A stretch of DNA of 9,523 bases from Actinomycetota bacterium (GTDB lineage: Bacteria > Actinomycetota > Actinomycetes > S36-B12 > UBA10799). Within the stretch, counting starts at the first letter, position 1. Each line of letters begins with the position of its first letter. The notes beneath the pieces were generated by a model. The model searched no databases, was not told the DNA's origin, and saw nothing but the letters and a program-made list of their open reading frames with translations. The stretch lies in NCBI GenBank assembly GCA_003452655.1, contig DMNR01000159.1:480-10002 (forward strand). The letters are read 5' to 3'. Of this stretch, positions 1 to 5,454 are shown piece by piece. A program made the translations under genes and the position numbers.

Positions 1-333
1 ATTCCCATCAACAACGCCAAGCGGATCGCTGACGAGATCATCTCAACAGGGAAGTCCACAGTCCCGATCATTGGTGTTCAGCCGAATACCAACTACCAGG
101 GAACTGGCGCGCAGGTTGGCAAGGTTGAGCCCGGCAGTCCGGCGGCAGCAGCGGGGATCAAGGAAGGCGACGTCATCACGGCCGTCAACGGAAACAAGAT
201 CGCCGGACCAGGTGAACTGCTCAGTGCGATTCGCGCGAATCAACCGGGCCAGCCGATCACGCTGACGATTACTGGGCCAAATGGTGGCGCAAGTCGCGAC
301 GTGACGGTGACTTTGGGATCTCGCACCGAATAA
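1..333 (+). CDS. htrA: HtrA/DegP-like serine protease, C-terminal PDZ part (5' end outside window)
   Basis: The frame is open from the first base to TAA at 331-333, giving 110 residues of a longer protein. The segment is a PDZ domain. A short helix (INNAKRIADEIISTG) of the kind that ends the trypsin-like protease domain is followed by a carboxylate-binding-loop region, then the core motif GKVEPGSPAAAAGIKEGDVI and AVNGNKIAGPGELLSAI, and a final strand around ITLTI. The catalytic His-Asp-Ser domain and the membrane anchor lie upstream and cannot be seen. In this family the PDZ domain binds exposed C-termini and gates an extracytoplasmic protease that degrades or refolds damaged envelope proteins. 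The neighbour tatB, followed by convergent mrp, matches the sigE-rseA-htrA-tatB locus of actinomycetes, so this is probably the sigma-E-linked HtrA rather than another PepD-type paralogue. Family is confident; the exact paralogue is inferred from synteny. Confidence 0.9.
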   Translation: MPINNAKRIADEIISTGKSTVPIIGVQPNTNYQGTGAQVGKVEPGSPAAAAGIKEGDVITAVNGNKIAGPGELLSAIRANQPGQPITLTITGPNGGASRDVTVTLGSRTE

Positions 334-383
334 TTTTGCCGCCGAGGCCAACTTTGGGTCGACCATGAGTGACAATGGACGAC

Positions 384-746
384 ATGATGGATGTCGGTTG
401 GGGCGAGTTGCTACTGCTTGCAGTGGTGGCCCTGCTGATCTTCGGTCCGGACAAGTTGCCGAAGGCGGCCGCCGATGCCGGGCGCATGGTTCGCAAATTG
501 CGCGAATTGGCGTCTACCGCGCAGAAGGACTTGTCCCCGGACCTCGATATCGAAGGTATTAAGAACGACCTGCGTTCGGTGGCCGACCTTCACCCCAAGC
601 GGATCATGAGTTCGGCACTGTCGGATGTCACATCGTCAAAGCCGAAGCCATCGGCTCCACCGACCGCTGCGCAACCGCAGGAATCGTCGGCGCCACGGGC
701 GAGCGGTACATCGTCGAGTGCCCGATTGGATCCAGACGCTACCTAG
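384..746 (+). CDS. tatB: Sec-independent (twin-arginine) translocase subunit TatB
   Basis: TatB partners TatC as the receptor for folded proteins with twin-arginine signals at the cytoplasmic membrane. From ATG 384 the product is 120 residues. It begins MMDVGWGELL, matching the usual MFDIGWGEL start of actinobacterial TatB. A single N-terminal membrane helix (about residues 7-21, LLLLAVVALLIF) leads into the hinge FGPDKLP, then an amphipathic helix (about 27-50, AAADAGRMVRKLRELASTAQ). The motif LHPKRIM near residue 70 is typical of TatB. The Pro/Ser/Ala-rich tail from about residue 85 is low complexity and probably disordered. Start choice is uncertain: in-frame GTG 369, ATG 375 and ATG 387 are alternatives and none has a good Shine-Dalgarno sequence. 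I prefer 384 because it aligns with the family N-terminus. It lies 50 nt after htrA on the same strand and converges on mrp with a 6-nt gap. Confidence 0.92.
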   Translation: MMDVGWGELLLLAVVALLIFGPDKLPKAAADAGRMVRKLRELASTAQKDLSPDLDIEGIKNDLRSVADLHPKRIMSSALSDVTSSKPKPSAPPTAAQPQESSAPRASGTSSSARLDPDAT

Positions 747-752
747 CTTTGA

Positions 753-1892
753 CTACTTGCGGCCTGCTGGCGTCAGGCCGAGACTCATACCGGCAAGCCC
801 ACGAGGCTTAGCGGCAAGCGTTCCGGCAATGGATTCAATCGCAACTCCAGCTGGGGAATCGGGGCTCGAAATAATCAGCGGCACCCCGGCATCTCCACCT
901 TCGCGCAGGCGAACGTCGAACGGAACCCGCCCGAGCAGCGGAATGTCAGTGCCAAGTTCGCGGGTGAGTGATTCAGCAACCAGCGAGCCGCCGCCGACGC
1001 CGAAGAGGTCAATTGGCTCGCCGCAATGTGGGCAGGGGAACCCGCTCATGTTTTCCACGACGCCGAGGACCCGCTGGTGTGTTTGTTGAGCCAGCATTCC
1101 GGCCCGGATCGAGACTTCTGCTGCCGCTGGTTGTGGCGTGGTCACGACGAGTAGCTCGGCCCGAGGAAGAAGCTGGCCGACAGAAATGGCAACGTCCCCG
1201 GTGCCTGGTGGCAGATCGAGGAGCAGGACGTCCAGATCACCCCAATAGACGTCCGTGAGGAACTGGTCGAGGGCACGGTGCAACATGGGTCCGCGGAACG
1301 CTACCGCCTGAGTAATTCCGCCCGGTTTAAAGGGAAGCATCGAAATAACCCGGACTCCGAAACATTCCGGCGGAAGCAACATTCCGTCGACGACCGTGGG
1401 CGCCTCGATGACACCAAGCATCCTGGGAATCGAATGGCCGTAGATGTCGGCATCCACGAGCCCGACAGAGAGCCCCCGGTTGGCCAGCGCAACAGCTAGA
1501 TTCGCGGTCAAGGACGACTTGCCAACGCCGCCCTTGCCTGACGCCACGGCGACGATTTTCGTCGTATTTCCCGGAGCGTTGAAGACGTTCTCTTTTGTTG
1601 GTCCCTGGAGTTGCTCACGCAGCGCGGTCCGCTGCTCTTCGCTCATGACGTCGAGAACGACTGAGACATCGGTGACACCAGGCACCGCGCTGACGGCTTC
1701 CGAGACGCGTCCGGTGATTTCGTCGCGCATCGGGCAGCCGCTCACCGTGAGCCAGATTTCCACGCCCACGGCGCCGGAGTCCGAGATCTCCACCGATTTG
1801 ATCATCTTTAGTTCCGTCAAGGGTCGACGGATTTCCGGATCTTGCACAGTGGCGAGCGCGGCATCGATCGCTTCGCGCGAAACAGCGGTCAT
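753..1892 (-). CDS. mrp: Mrp/ApbC (NBP35-type) P-loop ATPase, Fe-S cluster carrier
   Basis: Mrp/ApbC proteins bind and transfer Fe-S clusters in the cytoplasm in an ATPase-dependent way. The 379-residue product has the usual two-part layout. Residues 1-85 are a MIP18/DUF59 domain (QDPEIRRPLTEL at 17-28, SGCPMRDEI with Cys53). The rest is a deviant-Walker ATPase: Walker A GKGGVGKSS at 119-127, A' region DADIYGHSIPRMLG at 147-160, and DLPPGTGD at 226-233. The conserved CxxC pair is present (Cys287 and Cys290 in PCPHC) and is expected to bridge a cluster between two subunits. ATG 1892 is chosen because it gives a standard N-terminus. The same frame stays open to 1985, but that extension overlaps the DUF1003 gene and looks like shadow sequence. 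No Shine-Dalgarno sequence is visible; the start lies 10 nt after the DUF1003 stop codon, so translation is probably coupled or starts on an internal leaderless transcript. Confidence 0.95.
   Translation of the reverse strand: MTAVSREAIDAALATVQDPEIRRPLTELKMIKSVEISDSGAVGVEIWLTVSGCPMRDEITGRVSEAVSAVPGVTDVSVVLDVMSEEQRTALREQLQGPTKENVFNAPGNTTKIVAVASGKGGVGKSSLTANLAVALANRGLSVGLVDADIYGHSIPRMLGVIEAPTVVDGMLLPPECFGVRVISMLPFKPGGITQAVAFRGPMLHRALDQFLTDVYWGDLDVLLLDLPPGTGDVAISVGQLLPRAELLVVTTPQPAAAEVSIRAGMLAQQTHQRVLGVVENMSGFPCPHCGEPIDLFGVGGGSLVAESLTRELGTDIPLLGRVPFDVRLREGGDAGVPLIISSPDSPAGVAIESIAGTLAAKPRGLAGMSLGLTPAGRK
760..780 (+). terminator. GC-rich hairpin inside the 3' end of mrp, possible tatB terminator
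   Basis: CGGCCTG at 760-766 pairs perfectly with CAGGCCG at 774-780 around a 7-nt loop. It starts 14 nt after the tatB stop, inside the last codons of mrp (GLTPAGRK). There is no T-run on either side. It is placed where a terminator for tatB or for mrp would be expected, but chance pairing within coding sequence is possible. Confidence 0.35.
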
Positions 1893-1902
1893 GACGATGA
1901 TG

Positions 1903-2481
1903 CTACGAGTTGCGCTTTGACCGCTTCTTCTCGCCCGAGGGATTGGTCCGGTTCGAATCGCCGTCGGCCTCGGGATCAAGGTCAACCGCGAGCTCGCGAG
2001 AAAGGTCCTCTAGTTCCGAGCGAATGAATTCGCGGGTGGCAACCTCGCCGAGCGCGATGCGCACGGAGGCCAGTTCCCGCGCCAAGAACTCGGCATCGGC
2101 GAGCAGTCTCTCCGTCGCCTGTCGGTCCTCTTGGGTTTGAATGCGGTCGCGGTCGGCCTGCCGGTTCTGTGCCAGCAAGATGAGCGGAGCCGCGTAGGAC
2201 GCTTGCAGCGAGAGTAAGAGCGTCAGGCCGATGAACGGCCATTGGTCGAAACGCAGATCCTCCGGCGCGAGGGTGTTCCACAAGACCCAGGTGGCAACAA
2301 AGGCCGTCATGTAGCCGATGAAGCGCCAGGAGCCGAGGAATCTTGCGATTCGCTCAGAGAACTTGCCGACGGTCTCGGGATCCATCGTCATCCGGATTTG
2401 ACGGCGGCTCTCGAGCGGCTGGTCAAAGCGATCTTGTCGTCGTGAGACGAGCGTGCGCTTGGTACGGGGATCAGTTGCCAT
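1903..2481 (-). CDS. DUF1003 family two-helix membrane protein
   Basis: The 192-residue product fits the DUF1003 family: a basic N-terminus (RLDQP-like RFDQPLESRR), the stretch DPETVGKFSERIARFLGSWRF, two membrane helices (about 53-72 and 83-105) around the conserved APEDLRFDQWPFI loop, the family signature SLQASYAAPLILLAQNRQADRDR, and a charged helix with coiled-coil character at about 108-165. The tail is very basic (GEKKRSKRNS). Its biochemical function is not established; membership does not give a reaction. ATG 2481 lies inside the last codons of the upstream MgtE-N/CBS gene (11-nt overlap), which implies translational coupling. The purine run GAGGG at 2484-2488 is only 2 nt from this ATG, so GTG 2490, three codons upstream, is an alternative start. 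The constant pairing with an MgtE-N/CBS gene suggests, without proving, a shared role in the membrane response to divalent cations. Confidence 0.9.
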   Translation of the reverse strand: MATDPRTKRTLVSRRQDRFDQPLESRRQIRMTMDPETVGKFSERIARFLGSWRFIGYMTAFVATWVLWNTLAPEDLRFDQWPFIGLTLLLSLQASYAAPLILLAQNRQADRDRIQTQEDRQATERLLADAEFLARELASVRIALGEVATREFIRSELEDLSRELAVDLDPEADGDSNRTNPSGEKKRSKRNS

Positions 2482-3766
2482 CGCCCTCACCCGCCTGTCG
2501 ATTGCTAATCAGATCTGTATCCGAACTCGCCGGATGACTCTCACGCCAGTCTTCCGGCAACATGTTGTCGACGACGTCATCAACCGTGACAACGCCGAGC
2601 AAGTGATCGTTGTTGTCGACGACTGGCAGGCCCACAAGGTTGTAACGCGCGAAGTGACGCACGACCTCGTCAAGAGGTGCTTCCGGGTCCACTGATTCCA
2701 GATCCGTGTCAACGAGGGAGGACACCAGAGTCCCCGGCTGCTCACGCAGGAGTCGTTGGAAGTGAACAACTCCCAGGAAGTGCCCGGTGGGTGTTTCTAG
2801 CGGTGATCGCGTCACATACACCTGTGCGGCAAGCGATGTCGGCAGTTCCTCGTTGCGAATTCGCGCGAGCGCCTCAGCAACGGTTGCATCGTGGGACAGG
2901 ATCACTGGTTCTGTCGTCATAATTCCGCCCGCTGACTTCTCGTCGTAGGTCAGCAGTCGGCGAAGGTCCTTCGCATCGTCGGGCTCGACGAGGCCGAGCA
3001 GTTCCTCTGCACGCTCCGGAGTCAATTCGCCGAGCAGGTCCGCGGCGTCTCCTGGGTCCATTTCTTCCAAGATGTCAGCGGCACGGTCATCGTCGAGCAT
3101 GGCCAGGATTGCAACCTGAGACGAATCTGGAAGCTCCTCCAGGACATCGGCCAATAGGTCATCGTCCATGCCCTGGGTCACTTCAAGCTGTCGCTTGTAA
3201 GGCAGATCCGTCAACACCGACGCGATGTCGGCTGGTCGCATGTCGTCAAGCTTCTCCAGCAATGAGTTCGCGGGTTGGTCAGGCATCTCTTGAGACAGAC
3301 CGGAGACTTCGTCCCACGCGACCATTTGCGTCTCGCCACGGCGCCTGAAGCCCGTCCCAGGCTTGCGGACAAACAGTTTGGTGATCACCCAGTCCAGCTG
3401 CCGAGCCTGTTCAATTCCGACGTCAATCACGCTCACTTGTTCACCTGTGGACTTGAGGGTGACTTTGCGATCGAGGAGTTCGGCGACGATGAGCGATTCT
3501 GCTGGGCGAGGTGCGAATCGGCGCATGTTCACCAGCCCGCTGGCAACGACGTTTCCTGCATCCAGGCCGGTCACCCGGGTCATCGGCAGGAAGATTCGCC
3601 GATGTGGCGGAACCTCTACGACCAAGCCGTGCACTCGTGGGGCGGAGCTATCGCTTCGGAGCATCACAACGACATCGCGAATGCGCCCGAGCTGGTCGCC
3701 GTTGGGATCGAAAATTGGCGTTCCTGCCAGGCGCCCCACGAACGCACGTGTCGTCAGGCGAGCCAT
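2471..3766 (-). CDS. PRC-barrel / MgtE intracellular N domain / tandem CBS protein (no channel domain)
   Basis: The 431-residue protein has no membrane helix and looks cytoplasmic. Residues 1-155 form PRC-barrel-like strands (FDPNGDQLGRIRDVVV at about 19-34, then a second copy near 90-155). About 165-275 is the MgtE intracellular N domain, with helical repeats ending in acidic turns (MRPADIASVL, MDPGDAADLL, LTPERAEELL). The MgtE hallmark SAGGIMTTE follows at 278-286, leading into two CBS domains (about 280-345 and 347-405; LLGVVTVDDVVD near 389-400). In MgtE channels these modules sense Mg2+ and gate a membrane pore; here the pore domain is absent, so this is not itself a transporter. It may be a Mg2+ or nucleotide sensor working with the overlapping DUF1003 membrane protein; that is inference. 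ATG 3766 is chosen because it gives the typical MARLTTRAFVGRLAG start. No Shine-Dalgarno sequence precedes it, but a TAGCCT box 6 nt upstream fits leaderless transcription. Confidence 0.92.
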   Translation of the reverse strand: MARLTTRAFVGRLAGTPIFDPNGDQLGRIRDVVVMLRSDSSAPRVHGLVVEVPPHRRIFLPMTRVTGLDAGNVVASGLVNMRRFAPRPAESLIVAELLDRKVTLKSTGEQVSVIDVGIEQARQLDWVITKLFVRKPGTGFRRRGETQMVAWDEVSGLSQEMPDQPANSLLEKLDDMRPADIASVLTDLPYKRQLEVTQGMDDDLLADVLEELPDSSQVAILAMLDDDRAADILEEMDPGDAADLLGELTPERAEELLGLVEPDDAKDLRRLLTYDEKSAGGIMTTEPVILSHDATVAEALARIRNEELPTSLAAQVYVTRSPLETPTGHFLGVVHFQRLLREQPGTLVSSLVDTDLESVDPEAPLDEVVRHFARYNLVGLPVVDNNDHLLGVVTVDDVVDNMLPEDWRESHPASSDTDLISNRQAGEGDGN

Positions 3767-3772
3767 ACCGGC

Positions 3773-3778
3773 AGGCTA
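3773..3778 (-). promoter_or_regulatory. Candidate -10 box (TAGCCT) for leaderless start of the MgtE-N/CBS gene
   Basis: On the minus strand TAGCCT matches the TAnnnT core of actinobacterial -10 elements. It is followed by exactly 6 nt (GCCGGT) and then ATG at 3766, the spacing expected when transcription begins at the start codon. The lack of any Shine-Dalgarno-like purine run upstream of 3766 supports this. No convincing -35 is visible. The motif is short, so chance is a real alternative. Confidence 0.35.
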
Positions 3779-3837
3779 CCGGGACTGAGGCTCCCGCTGC
3801 GTGCGCAAATGGCGCTCATCGGGCTTCGTTAGTGGTG

Positions 3838-3866
3838 GAGCCTCGCTGCCGGGTGCCGGCTGGCTC
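3838..3866. repeat. Nested inverted repeat in the divergent intergenic region
   Basis: The outer arms GAGCC (3838-3842) and GGCTC (3862-3866) enclose an inner hairpin GCCGG-GTG-CCGGC (3848-3860). Both arms pair perfectly and are separated by an asymmetric bulge. It lies upstream of both divergent genes, so it cannot terminate either of them from this window's own transcripts. It could be an operator, a structured leader or chance G+C-rich pairing. In the rest of 3767-4018 I see only a weak GATACT box at 3910-3915 with no good -35. Confidence 0.3.
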
Positions 3867-4005
3867 ACGTTCCGCAGGGTCCGCGGTCGGTTAGAGAATT
3901 GTCGTCAGGGATACTCGAAGCAATCGAATACATGCGGATCACAGACGCTGATTCGTCGTGGTCACACCAAGCGAATGAAGTAATTGCCACTATCGCCGGA
4001 AGCTC

Positions 4006-4011
4006 AAGGAG
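4006..4011 (+). promoter_or_regulatory. Strong ribosome binding site that fixes the acyl-CoA dehydrogenase start
   Basis: AAGGAG at 4006-4011 is an ideal Shine-Dalgarno sequence, 7 nt from ATG 4019. The same reading frame is open upstream to 3899, but that 40-codon extension has no ribosome binding site and no resemblance to the family, so this site decides the start. Confidence 0.85.
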
Positions 4012-4018
4012 AGTAACG

Positions 4019-5224
4019 ATGGGACGCCTCGCGCAGACTGATGGTTTGACTGACGTTCAACAGGAGATCCTCGCCGCAGTTCGGGACTTTGTGGACAACG
4101 AAATCATCCCCAACGCTCAGCGTCTTGAACATGCTGATGAGTACCCAACGGACATCGTCGAGGGCCTCAAGGAGATGGGCATCTTCGGGATCATGATTCC
4201 GGAGGAGTACGGCGGACTTGGCGAATCGCTGACGACGTACGCCCTGTGTGTGGAAGAGATCGCCCGCGGTTGGATGAGCGTCAGTGGTGTGATCAACACC
4301 CACTTCATCGTCGCGTACATGATCATGCAGCACGGCACGGAGGAACAAAAGCAGCACTTCCTGCCACGTATGGCGACCGGTGAAGTTCGTGGATCCTTCT
4401 CCATGTCCGAGCCCGGATGCGGCTCGGACGTCGCGGCGATTACGAGCAAGGCGCTGCATAAGGGCGATGACTGGGTCCTCAACGGTCAGAAGATGTGGCT
4501 GACGAATGGCGGATCCTCAACGCTGTGTGCCGTGTTGGTCCGCACGGACGAAGATGCCCCTGAAGGTGCCAGTGTCTACAAGAAGATGTCGACCTTCCTT
4601 ATCGAGAAGCCCGCTGGCTTCGGCGAGGTTCTTCCAGGTCTGACGATTCCCGGCAAGATCGACAAGATGGGTTACAAGGGCGTCGACACGACCGAACTGG
4701 TTATGGAGGACTTCGTCCTGCCTGCGGACGCGCTTCTCGGTGGTGAGGTTGGCAAGGGTTTCTACCAGATGATGGACGGTGTCGAGGTTGGCCGCGTCAA
4801 CGTTGCCGCTCGCGCCTGTGGGCTCGCTAACCGGGCATTCGAGCTAGGCGTTGACTATGCCCAGCAGCGCGTTACCTTCGGCAAACCCATCGCGGAGCAC
4901 CAGGCCGTCGCCTTCCGCCTCGCTGAGATGGCCACGAAGGTTGAAGCAGCTCACCTGATGATGGTGAAGGCCGCCCGCATGAAGGACTCAGGTGAGCGGA
5001 ACGACCTTGAGGCAGGCATGGCCAAGTACCTCGCCAGCGAATACTGCAAGGAGGTCGTCGAAGACTCCTTCCGCATTCACGGTGGATACGGTTACTCGAA
5101 GGAATACGAAATCGAGCGCCTCTACCGCGAGGCACCCATGTTGATGATCGGTGAGGGAACGGCCGATATTCAGCGCATGATCATCGCGCGTCGCCTGCTG
5201 GAGGACTACAAGCTCCGCAGCTAG
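4019..5224 (+). CDS. Acyl-CoA dehydrogenase (FAD-dependent), short/branched or dicarboxylyl-CoA type
   Basis: The 401-residue protein is a full-length acyl-CoA dehydrogenase, oxidising an acyl-CoA to its trans-2-enoyl-CoA and passing electrons to ETF. The order is N-terminal helical domain (1-120; MGIFGIMIPEEYGGLG at 53-68), middle beta domain with the FAD-binding motifs FSMSEPGCGSD (127-137) and KMWLTNGG (158-165), and C-terminal helical domain (RVTFGKPIAEHQ from 284; RIHGGYGYSKEYEIERLYR at 352-370). The catalytic base is Glu379 in GEGT, at the position used by short- and medium-chain enzymes. Length and all key residues are intact. The exact substrate cannot be read from sequence. GYKGVDTTELVMEDF in the middle domain recalls methylsuccinyl-CoA dehydrogenases, and the malyl-CoA-type genes nearby are suggestive, but those dehydrogenases are usually longer and the genes are not one operon. 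It has a strong ribosome binding site and its own terminator, so it looks like a monocistronic unit. Confidence 0.93.
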   Translation: MGRLAQTDGLTDVQQEILAAVRDFVDNEIIPNAQRLEHADEYPTDIVEGLKEMGIFGIMIPEEYGGLGESLTTYALCVEEIARGWMSVSGVINTHFIVAYMIMQHGTEEQKQHFLPRMATGEVRGSFSMSEPGCGSDVAAITSKALHKGDDWVLNGQKMWLTNGGSSTLCAVLVRTDEDAPEGASVYKKMSTFLIEKPAGFGEVLPGLTIPGKIDKMGYKGVDTTELVMEDFVLPADALLGGEVGKGFYQMMDGVEVGRVNVAARACGLANRAFELGVDYAQQRVTFGKPIAEHQAVAFRLAEMATKVEAAHLMMVKAARMKDSGERNDLEAGMAKYLASEYCKEVVEDSFRIHGGYGYSKEYEIERLYREAPMLMIGEGTADIQRMIIARRLLEDYKLRS

Positions 5225-5243
5225 TACCCAAAGACCAACGGAT

Positions 5244-5291
5244 CACGACGAAGCCCCATCCGCGGAGTCTCTTGGGTGGGGCTTCGTCGTG
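5244..5291 (+). terminator. Strong hairpin terminator after the acyl-CoA dehydrogenase gene
   Basis: Bases 5244-5261 pair with 5274-5291 in an 18-bp stem with a single G-U wobble (T5259 with G5276) and a 12-nt loop, starting 19 nt after the TAG stop. The stem includes ACGACGAAGCCCCA and its complement. There is no clean T-run after it, which is common for actinobacterial terminators. The near-perfect symmetry means it could work in both directions. Confidence 0.9.
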
Positions 5292-5304
5292 GCTAACGGC
5301 CGTT

Positions 5305-5388
5305 CTATTTGACCTTGACGTTAACCCAGCCTGACTTGATGATGTTCCGCGCACCGATTGCCAGGCTCACAGCGGCCGTCGAGCCCAA
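5305..5388 (-). CDS. Possible 27-residue small protein, or a decayed gene tail
   Basis: This is a short minus-strand frame from TTG 5388 to TAG at 5305-5307, beginning LGSTAAVSLAIGARNIIK and ending SGWVNVKVK. It is mildly hydrophobic at the start and basic at the end. A GGGAG run at 5398-5402 lies 9 nt before the TTG, a good Shine-Dalgarno distance, and the stop is 13 nt from the near-symmetric terminator hairpin, which would then serve both strands. A TGA three codons beyond the TTG blocks a longer reading frame. I do not recognise the sequence. It could equally be the remnant C-terminus of a lost gene or chance. Low confidence. Confidence 0.2.
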   Translation of the reverse strand: MGSTAAVSLAIGARNIIKSGWVNVKVK

Positions 5389-5441
5389 GATGCCGAGCTC
5401 CCGTGTTCAGCAGGGTGCAGTCCCCACGCTCACCACGCACT

Positions 5442-5447
5442 TATACT
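5442..5447 (+). promoter_or_regulatory. Candidate -10 box (TATACT) for leaderless glycosyltransferase transcript
   Basis: TATACT is close to the consensus TATAAT and is followed by 7 nt (CGGCGGA) and then ATG 5455. That puts the transcription start on or one base before the start codon. No Shine-Dalgarno sequence precedes the ATG, as expected for a leaderless message. I see no clear -35 at the usual distance. Confidence 0.5.
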
Positions 5448-5454
5448 CGGCGGA

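Noticed and set aside
365..562. ATG 365 frame overlapping tatB
   Set aside because: It is out of frame with tatB, has no ribosome binding site and encodes a sequence with no membrane helix or family match.
1893..1985. Extended N-terminus for mrp
   Set aside because: The frame is open, but the extension lies fully over the conserved-strand DUF1003 tail and Mrp proteins begin at the DUF59 domain reached from ATG 1892.
3275..3832. 185-codon open frame on the plus strand
   Set aside because: It is antisense to the clearly conserved PRC-barrel/MgtE-N/CBS gene, has no ribosome binding site, and its translation resembles no family.
3899..4018. 40-codon in-frame extension upstream of the acyl-CoA dehydrogenase
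   Set aside because: The AAGGAG site 7 nt before ATG 4019 and the usual family length support the downstream start; the extension does not look like protein or a targeting signal.
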